Origin: Bugulina stolonifera
Taxonomy: Eukaryota > Bryozoa > Gymnolaemata > Cheilostomatida > Bugulidae
Reading direction: 5' to 3'
DNA length: 64,000 bases
Assembly (NCBI GenBank): GCA_935421135.1
Contig: OW285194.1
Location: 12,051,376-12,115,375, forward strand
Shown here: one piece after another, positions 13,489-26,300 of the stretch
Numbering within the stretch: the first letter of the stretch is position 1
Layout: the number at the start of each line of letters is the position of its first letter
Program-made: the position numbers and the translations under genes
The notes under the pieces: model-generated
Seen by the model: the letters and a program-made list of their open reading frames with translations, nothing else
What the model was told of the DNA's origin: nothing
Databases searched by the model: none

Positions 13489-15463
13489 AAGCTACATGTA
13501 GATAAATATTGATTTAACCTCAAAGATTCAAATCAAACTTTAAAATGTTTAAAATTTTGCCAAGACAATATTTATAGCCTTTGTTTCATTTAAACCACAA
13601 AATTTTTTGCATCATGTTAAAAATTTGCTAAATATGAATAACATTCAGCACTCAGTTTTTGAGGTTTGAGGCTATAAACTTTTTGCTCCCTGGAGAAATT
13701 TTGCCTGCCCTGCTCCAAACTGAGGTTCATTCCTGAAGTATTCTTGCAGGATTTTGTCTTCATAATTGTTACACATTACAGCACATATTACCTAATGGCT
13801 GGGGTCATCAGAAAGCAACTATCAAACCATGTACGGATGTTGGTATAAGATAATTATAAATTATAGTAATAGTTATAGTAATATAATAGTAAGTATAGTA
13901 CAGGATGAGGGTTTGCAATTGAGTTTGGTTTCTGCAAACAATGAATGAATGAATCATTCAATGAATGAATTGAATGATCAGTGAATAAAATTTAAAGTAA
14001 TTAAAGTAGTTCGTTTTGAATCACATATGATATGGAGTAAAATAGTAAATACTGAAATGTTAACAGCCAACAGGGAATCGAGAAAAATAGTGAATAATTA
14101 TATAAATAATATAAACCTAATTGATTATTATATTTATATTAATATTTATTTATATTATAATTATTAAAATTTATGTTATTATAATTATGTAAATTTAAAA
14201 TAACTATTTATAAAATGAAAATAATTGTATTATATCAATATTAATTTATAATAATTAGTATTAATTTAATTACTGTAACTGTATAATTATTGTAATCAAT
14301 AATGATTAATTTAATAGTTTATTATTAATAAATAAAAAGCAACAATTTAATAACTAATACATGTATAATGAAAAATCAATTGACCTAACAAATCACCAAT
14401 ACATTTGTCATTGGATTTAATCCTTTATGTTATACAATTAAAAAAATATACTAGCTTATAACTATGCATATATTTATGTTAAACTACATTAAATATAAGT
14501 GCAATAATTACCTATTAAACTACACTGTTGCACCTGTTGCTAGTCAGTTCCTAGAACCTCTGGTCTTTCTTCAGATGAATAAGGTTCGGTTAGTGCAATG
14601 GTGATGAATAACTTTAAACTAAAGCTGGGTCACAAGTTTATTTCGGAGGCACTCCTGTTGTTATTGAAGGTTTACTCTTCCTCTCAGCACTCCTGACTCA
14701 TGCACTCTTTGACTGGAGGGATTCATGAATTTGCCAAGTAGGATGGCAGTATATGTAGTAGTATTAGCATAAAAGCATTCTACATGAATGGGATTAGCAC
14801 ATGTTTCCTCTCCTGGAGGATAGTGTCGGTCGCAAGATCCTATAGTTCTAATGTGTTCCTATAGATCTACTTGGTATTTGCCCATTGTAGCCTGGTTTAT
14901 GTGAAAACTTGTATTCAGGGGATGTTATTGTTCGAAATTGTGGGTATGGATGTACTAATCTTGATTACGCTAATTGGTTTCTGATTGGGTTATTTCATAC
15001 AATGTAGATGTTACTAACATGCATGTAATGTTGGTCAAGCTAAATTCTGCTTTAATAGAGACTTCATAATACACTCTGCAGTCCTGTCGTCCATACACTG
15101 GTCTGACCAGTGCAGGGGAAATGCACACACCGCTCACACTCACCCGAACATTAAGACTATTAAGACAGTTTGAAGCATAATGATGTGATGGAGCTAAGAT
15201 CCTGCCAGCATTTCATTTTAGTTTGATCTCTAAGGCAGTTCAAATTAGTCCAAGTGCTTTTGTATTAGAAATTCTCAGCATCAAGTACGCATGTACTTCT
15301 TCATGGAAGAGAGCAAAAATCGGATGAATTGGGAAAGCAATAGCTAGTTGTGGGTGCACTTGAGTGTACACCAGCAAGTAGTGAGTGAATTTGGTAAAAA
15401 CTAGCGGGTACACTTTGCATTGAAAAAAATGGATTGAGTAAAAATAGTTCTTTTCTTTTGTAG
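13489..15463. other. Intergenic region between LIN52 and ALDH6A1, AT-rich core
   Basis: Separates two divergently transcribed genes. Holds an AATG microsatellite (about 13941-13980) and an extremely AT-rich block (about 14095-14340). The ALDH6A1 promoter, 5' UTR and a short first coding exon must lie here, since the first exon I can place (15464) begins at a splice acceptor with an in-frame stop just upstream. I could not identify that exon with confidence. Confidence 0.6.
13941..13980. repeat. AATG microsatellite
   Basis: Runs of AATG on both sides of an inverted ATTCAATG step, so the tract can also form a small hairpin. Non-coding, upstream of LIN52. Confidence 0.8.
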
Positions 15464-18400
15464 ATACTCCGCCATCAAAGAAATCTCATCAACAGCTACC
15501 ACTCCCGCAATGTTGTAAGTATAAATCTAATACTACCCTCTGTTCATGCCACTCACATATGTTATTACATGTACTCTCATTCATAATTTCTGAAGTGTAG
15601 CTAGTGCAAGATTTACAAGAAGAAATCTAGTCGGCAAAAGGGGCGACTCAAACTAGATACCAGACTGCCTAGGTCATCCCTCTAAACATTCTGCAAACAC
15701 TGTGTGTTAGGCCTACAGTGACATGCTGATTATATAGGCCCATCGATATAAATTTCAGTGTATATTATGGCATGTGCTATCTGCATGTACATATGCAAAC
15801 ATCTTGTGTTCTTTTCTCGCAAGCCATATGCTATGCTATGATGTGCTATACAGGCTAGCCCCTAGATGGAATAGTCGGGTTTTGTAATGTCTCTCACAGT
15901 TAGCTGACTGTAAGAGGGATAAAGTATCATCAAGCTGTCAAAATTGTGCAATATAACAATTGCTGCTGAAGTTGTTTGTATAGTCAGCAGTTATAACTAA
16001 CCGGTTAGAACTAGATTTTGACCCTGCACAGTGTCAGGGTCATCTAAACATATCTAAATGTTATCATGTTAGTGGTAAGCAGTGAGCAGTAATAGCTGCT
16101 GTATGACATGCGGGAGACATTGCATAGAGTAGGCCTATTATTTACTTTGATACCCAGTATATATTATCATGTAACAAACAAGGGAAATCCTTCTGAAGAC
16201 TAGTAACTAAAACTTCCCTCTGTACCAAAATAGTGAGGCAGACCCAATAGAAAGATAACTAATAGAGCTGAGTGTGTATGCATAGTCTGGAACTGTGAGC
16301 AGGCAATCATGATGTGATTGTGTCAACTTGATAGTCTTCAAAAATTACCTGCGATTTGGCAACCTCGTATAATATCATAATGCCCTTCTTCCAGACGACT
16401 CTAGTATAATAGGCCTACAGTAAACTTACACCTTCAATGTTATGATATATTTTAGGCGACAACAAAGCTCTTCCTTGATGGAAAATTTGTAGATTCTAAA
16501 ACAGATGAATGGATCGACCTCCATAACCCTGTAAGTAACATAGACATACAGTGTGCTCTCCTATACCTAATGTACTATAGCATAGACATAGACATACAGT
16601 GTGCTCTCCTATACCTAATGTACTATAGCATAGACATAGACATACAGTGAGCTCTATTATACCTAATGTACTATAGCATAGACATAGACATACAGTGTGC
16701 TCTATTATACCTAATGTACTATAGCATAGACATAGACATACAGTGTGCTCTCCTATACCTAATGTACTATAGCACAGACATAGACATACAGTGAGCTCTA
16801 TTATACCTAATGTACTATAGCATAGACATAGACATACAGTGTGCTCTATTATACCTATCACTACATAATATAGGCCTACATGATGGATTGATGTCTAGTT
16901 TTCTATGATGTACATTAATTTATATAATTTCAGGCTACAAATGAAGTTATCACAAAGGTACCCGTGTCCACTAAGGCCGAGATGCAGGCAGCTGTTGATT
17001 CGAGTGCAGAGGCATTCAAGAGTTGGTCTCAGACTACAGTGTTGACACGTCAGCAGATCATGTTCAGATTCGCTGACCTAGTTAGGAAGAATCTAGTAAG
17101 TTGGTCTACCGGATTGTGTGCCGATCTGATCGCTTGTGAGCTTACATTATTGGTTGTGGTAGCCCTTCGCTGCTCCTCGGTTACAGCAACATGTTTGTGT
17201 AGTGTTGTAAATAGAATCTATGACTTTATATGAATACACCCATAACAGTGACCTACTGTCAAGTTCTGGACAGAGACACCTTTACCCACTGTATTAGTTG
17301 TCAGCTATTATTCACACTAATTATAGTCCTGTAGGTACAGTGCTCTGATGAGTTTGTTGGGGCTTTTTTTGAATTGTTTATAGTTTTGCGAGTTGCAGCA
17401 TCTAAAATTTAGTGAAAGTTACCAACTACATACATGTATTACCTGGTATTGAGCATGGTTGATAATCACAGGTGGGAGCCAAGTTGGAAATCGCATACCA
17501 TCCATGTTAGTTTGTTAGACAATGTCGCTATTGCATGTTGTAGAAAGATATAGCTGCAAACATTACCCTGGAGCAAGGAAAAACTTTGGTAGATGCAGAA
17601 GGAGATGTGATGAGAGGTTTGCGTAAGTATATAACGCATTGCTTCATAAACTACATTATTTGTATGTCATATATGCTTCAACACTGTGGAATATTTGTCA
17701 TCCATTATGTTCGAGTTGTACTGAAGACTGTATATAGCCGGAGAATTTTTACAAAAGTCATAACACGAGCTTTCTCTTTAAATAGAAGTCATTGAGCACG
17801 CCTGCAGCGTGACGTCTCTATATTTGGGAGAGACGTTGGCAAACGTAGCCAAAGATATGGATATACATTCGTACAGAGAGCCTTTAGGGGTCATAGGGGG
17901 TGTAACTCCCTTTAACTTTCCTGCTCTCATTACTTTGATGGTAAGAGTTTATCTGGCCTGACTGTCTCTAAACTTCTCTCTCACTTCTGCTAAACTAAAA
18001 TAATCTATTCCCTTGCTGCAAAAGGTTTAGTGAGCTATCGTTTTGTTATGTCAGGTTCGCTTGAGCGATCAAGGTTAGCTGGACTGCCAACGGAGCCTGT
18101 AGACTCATGTTGATTCAATGAACTATTGTTAGTGAAATTTTAAATTCTTTTTATAGCTTGTAATATAAAGCATTCGATCAGCAAATTTTTTATTTTGATC
18201 ATGTTGGGGTAGAGTCTAGCACACCTACAGAAATTTTAAGAAATCATCGCTCTGTTGAAAATATTTGTTGAAATTTTAAATGCAAAATGTCCAAAGTAAT
18301 CAAAAGTTTTTTCAAGAAGAAACCCAAATTGGAATCTCATACATGTAGAATCCACAGGCTATCGGGATGAAACGTTGCGGTTAATCATCTCAGTTTTCCA

Positions 18401-21400
18401 CCACCTCATCTACTTGTACTACAGTACAGTGTAACATACACTCTAACTGTTTAATATTCTAACAGAGGTATGTGAGCACGCCTGTAGCATAACGTCACTG
18501 TGCTTGGGAGAAACCCTACCTAACGTCGCAAAGGATATGGACATACACTCATACAGGGAACCTCTAGGCGTCACTGCTGGTATTACTCCATTTAACTTTC
18601 CTGCTATGATTCCTCTGTGGGTAGGTGCTACATTCCTATTTATCATATAGTAAATAGGCAGTCTCCCTCAGTATTTGACGTTATATCACCAAAGTTATAT
18701 CACCAAAATTAATGCGATTGACTCTCACTCTCCATGACAGACTAAGAATGTAGGAGTTGTTTCCCCCTGTGTGTCCATATCTTTCCCTGTAATAAATCTA
18801 TCTATTCCATAGAGGGCTTGGTAGTTTCAGTTGTATAGCACATGTCCTTTCTCCCCTGTGCTGGTGTTTATTTGTTATGCTTTAGGCCACTACACTTCTT
18901 TATTTGGGCTACAAGTTATGTTTACCAATACTCCCCTCTCTCAACCAGCTGATCTATCTGGTTTTTGGTGCTACAAATACCATGTAATGTCTATATCCTG
19001 TCTGTATTGTTACGATATTTTAATGGTCGCACATTGTTCATGTGCAATTATAAACATGTACACTTCTGCAGATGTTCCCGTTAGCCACAGTTTGTGGTAA
19101 CACAATGGTTATTAAACCATCAGAGCGTGACCCGGGTGCAACTATGATACTGTGTGAGCTGGCCAATCAGGCTGGATTTCCTCCTGGTGTGATCAACGTG
19201 TTCCACGGAGCTACAGACGGTATGTACAATATTTACTGTAGAATTCATACATGTACAACTTGTCTTGTATTCAGTCTTATATAAAATGAAATAAGGGCAT
19301 AACTGATTTATGAAGTGAAATCTGTAGCTAGCCTATTTGTAAACCTGATGTCATTCCTAGTGGAATATGTCATATGCAACTTGAATACATAGCACATATA
19401 CGTCTGTTTCTAGCGGTAAACTTTGTCTGTGATGATCCAACTATTCAAGCTATCTCATTCGTCGGCTCTGACAGAGCTGGGCAGCATATATACGAGAGAG
19501 GAGCCATGGCTGGTAAAAGAGTACAATCAAACATGGTAGGGTTTGCTTGTAACATACTATAAGCCTGTGATCCAAGCAGCATTGGCCCCTGTGTAGTGGT
19601 ATTTCCTAGTAGCCCCTCAAACTTATTTGTGTTATTAATCTGGAGCTTACTATATTCTTAGTCTCCACTTTATTGCAAAGTTAGCATATGTTTCATAGTC
19701 AGGGATTTGTGTATTGCGTCACTTCAGATAGCCTAGGTTTCTGGTGCGCATACATTTGTACATGTATTTACATACGGGCTAGCGCTCACCACCCGTGGTG
19801 ATCTTCTACAGGGTGCTAAGAATCATGGGGTTATAATGCCTGATGCTAACAAGGAGGCTACACTCAACTCTCTGGTAGGGGCAGCATTTGGAGCTGCTGG
19901 ACAGAGGTGCATGGCCTTGTCCACCGTCGTGTTTGTTGGTGAAGCTAAGCAGTGGGTACCAGAGATTATAGAGAGAGCACAAAAACTCAAAGTATCCGCA
20001 GGTATGCTCTTGTTTAGTACTGCATGTCCACGTATGTATATATATATGCTAGTGTATATATAATATAATATGTATATTAGTGTGTATATGTACATTGTAC
20101 ATGAATTTTGGTGTAATAGGTGTACATGTATGTTAGTGTGTATGACAAATACGTAGTGTGTACCTGTATGTATTTGTTACACATGCTTACAAGTATGCTG
20201 CATATACATGTATATACATTATCATATACTTACTAAGCAGCCATGAGTTACTGACTGTAGTATAGAGTTGTCCTCTCTCTCTCTTCACTCCCTTTTTTAC
20301 AGTATATACAGATGTATAGCCATGACATAGCAGTGACTGCTCCCAGTAAGCATATTTCGTGGAGAAAGAGAGGGCAATTATGACAACCTCTTTATTTGAT
20401 GGTTTTATTTTCATACTCTATGCATTTCATAGCACAATTTCTATTTATGGTCCTTAGGCCACGAGCCCGGAGCAGACATAGGTCCACTAATCAGCCCACA
20501 GGCTAAACAAAGAGTCCTTGACTTAGTGGAAAGTGGAGTCAAACAGGGTGCTGATTTATTGTTGGATGGTAGGGACATCTCGGTACCAGGGTATGAAAAT
20601 GGTAACTTTGTTGGTCCCACTCTACTTACCAAAGTACAGGTACGGCGTGATGTTAGGTTAGCTTGTCACCTATCATATACAATGTATATCATGTTTATAC
20701 AATGTATATAATGTCTTTGTATATATAATGTAAATCATACAATGTACATGTATATGGTATGTGCAGTTGGAGAAGTGATCTGCTAGGTTTTTGATAGGCA
20801 GAGCAGGTAACTGCTAACTGCAACAGTTGCAAGCATGATATTTGACCAGTCATGTGAAATATGACATCCAATCATACATCACATAGCTTTTCATTACTTA
20901 ACCTATACTCTACTCTGGTTGAACAGTAAACCCTTCCCTAGCGACCTAGATATTAATTGTGTCATTTCACTCGGTATGAATGACAACATTATTATTGTAC
21001 TGTTTTAATCACATTTGTCACATGACTGTTCTTGTGTATACCTACGTGTATGTGCTGACATTGTTGTAACTTCATATCTCTATACAGCCGCACATGGACT
21101 GCTACACAGAGGAAATATTTGGACCAGTTCTTGTAGCTCTAGAGGTAGATACTTTAGATGAGGCTATACAACTTATAAACAACAATCGCTATGGCAACGG
21201 AACAGCTATATTCACTACCAATGGTGCCACAGCTAGGAAATTCACACAACAAATCAATGTTGGACAAGTAGGTGTTACACATAAAATGCTGAGTAATTTA
21301 TGATCATATGCATTATCCATAACTCAAACTGCGGACTCTAATGGTAAATTAACATGATTGTACATAGTGTGGTAGTACAATCTTATATGGTGATATAAAA

Positions 21401-22046
21401 TGGCCAACACTATACATTGTAATAGGATTAGAAGGGTAAGCTGTTACATGTGTAAATATGAATGTTGTATACCCCAACCTCCCCGATGGTGGCGTCTTGT
21501 AACTTCTTGCTTCTCAGCTAGTTATGTTGGCAGAGACTTGGCACTAAAAGCTACTATCTATTCTAGGTTGGAGTGAACGTACCCATTCCTGTACCACTTC
21601 CAATGTTTTCATTCACTGGTTCCAGAGGCTCATTCCGTGGGGATCTCAACTTCTATGGAAAAGCCGTAAGTGACTTACTAATTCGGTTGTGTATTTAGGA
21701 TGCAGGTGTCTACAGTGTATACAGTGTACATTATATTTGATATGTGGCAATCTGACACAATATAACTATAGATTTTCATCAAACTTTTCAAGGAGTTATT
21801 ATCTCCTTGTCTGGCATTTTCTGAAATATATTATCATACATCTAATGGATCCATTTGATGGAATAACAGATGTAGAGGGTTTTGTACGAATGCATATGAT
21901 GCTATTCATCTTGACCTAAACCCTTATTCTTTGTATTCTTACAGGGCGTGCAGTTCTACACCCAGCTCAAGACTGTCACTCAGCTATGGAGAGAAGAGGA
22001 CACAACTTCCACTAAAGCTACAGTTGCTATGCCTGTCATGAAGTAA
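15464..22046 (+). CDS. ALDH6A1: Methylmalonate-semialdehyde dehydrogenase (acylating), 5' exon missing
   Basis: Mitochondrial matrix enzyme of valine and pyrimidine catabolism: (methyl)malonate semialdehyde + CoA + NAD+ to propionyl- or acetyl-CoA + CO2. Exons: 15464-15514, 16456-16530, 16934-17095, 17544-17622, then 17786-17940 (5a) or 18466-18620 (5b), 19072-19219, 19414-19535, 19812-20001, 20458-20639, 21088-21267, 21567-21665, 21945-22046. One exon 5 gives 514 codons plus stop (human 535 aa). Landmarks: EQGKTL, PFNFP (oxyanion Asn), [28 protein letters not shown], catalytic Cys in [31 protein letters not shown] and [13 protein letters not shown]. The first placed exon is Arg/His-rich and acid-free, as expected for a mitochondrial presequence. 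Its initiator lies in an unidentified upstream exon. Polyadenylation signal AATAAA at 22396. Oddity: duplicated exon 5, described separately. Confidence 0.93.
16538..16860. repeat. 48-bp minisatellite, about 6.7 copies
   Basis: In ALDH6A1 intron 2, starting just after the donor site. Units run CATAGACATAGACATACAG... TACCTAATGTACTATAG. Variant positions (CTCC versus CTATT; GTGT versus GTGA) recur every third unit, suggesting a 144-bp higher-order unit (units 2-4 resemble 5-7). Because 48 is divisible by three it makes a long artefactual open frame on the minus strand. Confidence 0.92.
17786..17940 (+). CDS. ALDH6A1: ALDH6A1 alternative exon 5a
   Basis: First of two homologous 155-bp exons. 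Acceptor TTTAAATAG, donor ATG|GTAAGAG. It enters in phase 1 and leaves in phase 0, exactly as 5b does. It encodes 52 residues (including the split codon) that agree with 5b at 42 positions and contain the PFNFP motif. It departs from the usual family sequence after that motif (ALITLM where human and 5b have AMIPLW), replacing a Pro and a Trp. Canonical residues elsewhere and an open frame argue against a dead copy. It is part of the ALDH6A1 gene, not a separate gene. Confidence 0.85.
18466..18620 (+). CDS. ALDH6A1: ALDH6A1 alternative exon 5b (canonical form)
   Basis: Second 155-bp copy of exon 5, 525 bp after 5a, with acceptor TTCTAACAG and donor TGG|GTAGGT. It reads through [13 protein letters not shown] and ends [11 protein letters not shown], close to the human enzyme. 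If 5a and 5b are both included, 5b is read out of frame and stops at its ninth codon. If both are skipped, exon 6 stops at its tenth codon. That is the pattern of mutually exclusive exons. Confidence 0.88.
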
Positions 22047-23305
22047 ACAACATCAGTGTACTGTTTACTATAGTAACAGCTTCTGCCGTTACTATGGCGA
22101 TACTGTTATAAATGGATACACAACAGTTTACATAATCGTGGTGGACATGGACATGTGTAGAATAATTTGAGATATCAACATTGAAACGTCAAACATAATA
22201 TTATATAATATTATCAACATAAATAATCATGTATGCTATCACACTGTAACAGTGTGCTTACGAAACCAAAACTGTTCTATAAATAATCTCAGTATGTTGA
22301 TTGTTGATCAATCTGGAAACATTGTGATAACATTTTTGTTTTATTATCATATTGTTACTTATCAATGAACTGATACACTCTCCAGCATAAACAGGAATAA
22401 AAAAATTGTTCTATTTTACTGTAATATAATACTGGTGGTATAAATAATATAGTGGTAGTGAATACAACATAAAGTTGATGTTATTTATTCTATTCTTAGC
22501 AACAAACATATTTATAAATAACATGATAAATCAACATAAATATGAGGTCAGACTAAATAATAATAACAAGTAGTAACAATCTTGAGGAAATTGAGCAAAA
22601 AGAATTCTGACTACGCCATAAAATGTGCATGAACTAAACAGGCTGAGAGGTGAGCAACAATTATAGTACCAATGTCATGATTTGTATTCATATTGCTGTT
22701 CATGGGTATAAATGGTCACTATTGCAAAACTGTCTACAAACGCTCTACTCTAGTGTTGAAAGCAGATCATTTCGTCATACGGAGCTAGGTAAAAATAGTC
22801 TTTGTTCATTGTCACAATTAAAACAGGAGAAGTTGTCTTCTTTGGATAACGCATTTTCTCTAAATGCAAACCTGGATCTTCATATATAATCATAATTCCC
22901 AATATTCTGTACTATTCTTCCCTGTTCAGTTCTAACTACATGCAAGTAAGTAGAATGCTGACTCGGCCAGCGTAAGAACTTCTCATCATCTATAGAGTCG
23001 TTTTCTCTTATATACTGTATGTATTTCATTTTTCGTTAGGCAGCGTCAATATTTTTATTCTTGCATAGCATAATGTGATAGCTGTGTTGAACTAGACATT
23101 AATTTTGTCGACTTCTGCTTGCTAGATTTTGGACTGACTTGAACTTCAATTCTATCATGTATTTGTGGAGAGATCTCTGCATTACAGCGCGAGCAAATAG
23201 AAGAAAGTGACCAATTTTCTAGTTTAAATCAGAAGGAAGGTCCGATATGTGATTCAAATATCATAGTTACCAAAGATCTTGACGGAATGCTCAATTTGCA
23301 CATAA
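22047..23305. other. Intergenic, convergent 3' ends of ALDH6A1 and the coiled-coil gene
   Basis: Holds the ALDH6A1 3' UTR (AATAAA at 22396-22401) and, on the other strand, the 3' UTR of the next gene. No further coding exon seen. Confidence 0.6.
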
Positions 23306-26300
23306 TCAATGCCCACTGAGTCTACAAATACCAACTTGTATTTCCTGAAGTTGTCTCTCTTCGTACTCCGATACATCACTGAGTCGTTTTTCCGACAATC
23401 TCATTCCGTGGCGTCTAAGACTCATCATGTAGTCTGAGTGATACTTGCCATCGGTATAGTTCATAAATCTCTGATAGTCTGTTTGTAGTTCCTGGAATAA
23501 TAACATTTACAAGTCATCATTTGTCTGTATGTATTAGGGTTGAATGAGCACAGCCTTCCAGAGAGTTAGGTGCAGAAGTGGAGAAATTTGAGATAGCCTT
23601 TGTTCTTCGCCAAAAATGAAGCAGGAGAAGTTGTCTTCTCTATATTTTGCTGGTTGACCGCCCTTACCCCAAACCCCAACCACAAACAAGGAACTAAGGC
23701 TATCCAAATTTCTCCACTACTGCACCTAACAGCTTCCAGACTGATTCAATCATGTTCCACAGCTGGACAGGTATCAACACCATCTGGTAAGGCATACGCT
23801 ATTATAGAAAATAAAGTGTATTCTATATATATTATACCATTGTCATGTTGAGCATATTATAACCACTATGCAGAGAAAAGTGTGTGTACAGAGGTCCTTT
23901 AGACCAACTGCAATTAGACAGACATGCATGCAAATGGAGATTGGAATCAGTAATAAGAAATATTGCATGTGCATATAAGCCTATCAAACTGTGTAACACT
24001 GCTTTATCCATTATAAAAAGCTGAAAAGAGTATATAAACTTACTGAGAAGTCTGAGTCAACTCGTAGCCTGAGGTCATGCTCCCTATTGTATTTATCTTT
24101 AAGTTCTCCATACCTACAGAGCAAATTTTGCATGAATATGTTATCATAGATATACAAGTCGTATGAACATTAAGATATAAAACAGCTTGTGGCTGGTATA
24201 AATTGAGCAAGCACCACACGATAGTCTTGAAATACTAAGGAATTCCATGTAAAATCTCTAGCAGACTTTCTTTGCTAGACAGTACCTATTAATTTGTGTA
24301 ATTTGTGAGAGTACAAGCTGTATTTACATGAACATTTGTACCTTATTTTGTGTCTCTGAATCTCATCTGAATGAAGTTTAGCCACCCTAGCAGCTTCATT
24401 GGCAGCAGTCCGTTCACACTCTTCTGTTGTCTCTCGAATGATCTCTGCTGCCCTCTTTTTAAATCCTTCCTACAGTTCAAGATTTTATTGGGAACAACTC
24501 TGATGAGGATATGTTTGAGTTTCTCAAGAGACACTTTGTGGTGAAACAGCCTCCGTGGCAATGGCACCTAGGCCAGCCACTTAACAATATCATTAGCTGA
24601 CAATTTACCTTATTCATATACTGTTATTCACATATCCATGCAGTGTCTACCTATTATTATCTATGCATTCAATACCCTATTATCCACTGCGTGTCTTATA
24701 TACATGTCTGTATTAGCAATCAAGGCTTGGAATTACTCTCTATTGCAACTTGGTTTTTCCCACATTTATACTTATTTAGTAATTGTCTGTCCTCACTTGA
24801 TTGCATATTGTTAGAGTCTTTTTGCCACTTTATACTGTAACTACGTGGCCGACCTTATGGATTTAGCTCATATTTACACACGACATGTTTTTACCTATTG
24901 TAAGCACTTTTTGTGCCATGGCCGACCTTTTCATATGGCTAGGTCAGGTGGAACCAGACATATTGTTGCGTAAGTTCCGGAGCCGACCCCCTGTCGGCCG
25001 CCCGATACCATGTCGTACCATGTTTGCCGGAAGTTTGTTATGTATATAAGGCAGAGCATTTCCTATTGTGAATCAGTTGTTGATTGCGCTTGAATAAAGC
25101 AACATCTCCTAACTCAACCTACAGAGGCTTACTCTTTAGGCGGGTAACGCCACCTCAGAATCCTTTGAATTCAGTACGGCTCGAGTTCACCTCATCCTAG
25201 GCTAAGCATATCTCTATCCACCCCTTAAGCTTAGGCCGATCCCGGGTTCTAAATGAACCTAGCGTCGGACTTAGGTTCTCAAGGTTAGATCTTCTTCACT
25301 ACACTCCCTTGGAGTATAAACTCTACAGATCACTCCCTCGGAGTATAAACTCTACTAGACCTACGTTGGTCCTGAGCTCCAATGAGTCTCGGCATCGGCC
25401 TACGTCTAAGATAATCTACAATTTACACTAATAAGAGTACCCATAACTGTTCACTCTTTTATGTAATGAGCAGAAGGTACACTTGGTCGGCCTCTACCAC
25501 CTTCCAAGCCCTTCACATACGTGCAGCTCTCGGCTCTCGTATGATCATCTAACTCAGAAACATTACAACTTTACTCTCTTTACTGCTGCCGATGCCAGCA
25601 TACAGTTGAGTTACCAAGATTTAATGATTGACTAAGTGCTTGTAAAATGCACATAGAAGACGTCTGTATACATGTACAAGTACTGTACATACCCGAGCAG
25701 TTTTTAGTGCTTTGCCAATAGACATCTCCTTGTCAAGTCGATGCTCCTTATTTAGCTTTTTAGTGAGAGCAGTGCAAGCATCCTCAATGGCTTTTCTCTT
25801 TTGCCTCTCGGCTTCCTCCCACTGTAACTTCAATGCCTCCGACTTTTCATCTTCCATCTTCTTAGTTAATTCTTCAATGCGTTCAGCTTCCAATCTGATG
25901 AAAAGAAGAATGCATTGTGAAAATGTCAATGAGCTTAAACCTTTAATTGCAAGTTTACCAAAAAACCTAATGTTAAGGCTACACATACTTATCTCGCTGT
26001 ATTGCAACTCTTTCAGCTAGCTGCTGATAATATAGTTTTTGTTCATTTAAAGCATCAGCCTTTTCTTCATCTAGTTTCCTCTTTAGCCTCATCATAGATC
26101 TTTGTCGTTCTCTTTCAGCTCTCGCCTCAGCTTCAGCAACAGCATCATCTAGCTGCTGTTGATATCTCCTCTCTCTGTCATCTTCAACGTTATCTAATAC
26201 TCTTCCACCAACAGCTGCCAGGAAATACAATATTTACATGAGATTAATCTGTATGCAGACAATCACCAAGTTTTTATTGTTTATTGTTTATCGAATAACA

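Noticed and set aside
14570..15100. Several ATG-plus-donor combinations as the missing first exon of ALDH6A1
   Set aside because: None gave a phase-0 end, a good donor and a mitochondrial-type sequence together.
16496..16861. Long Cys/Leu-rich repetitive open frame on the minus strand
   Set aside because: Produced by the 48-bp minisatellite, whose unit length is divisible by three.
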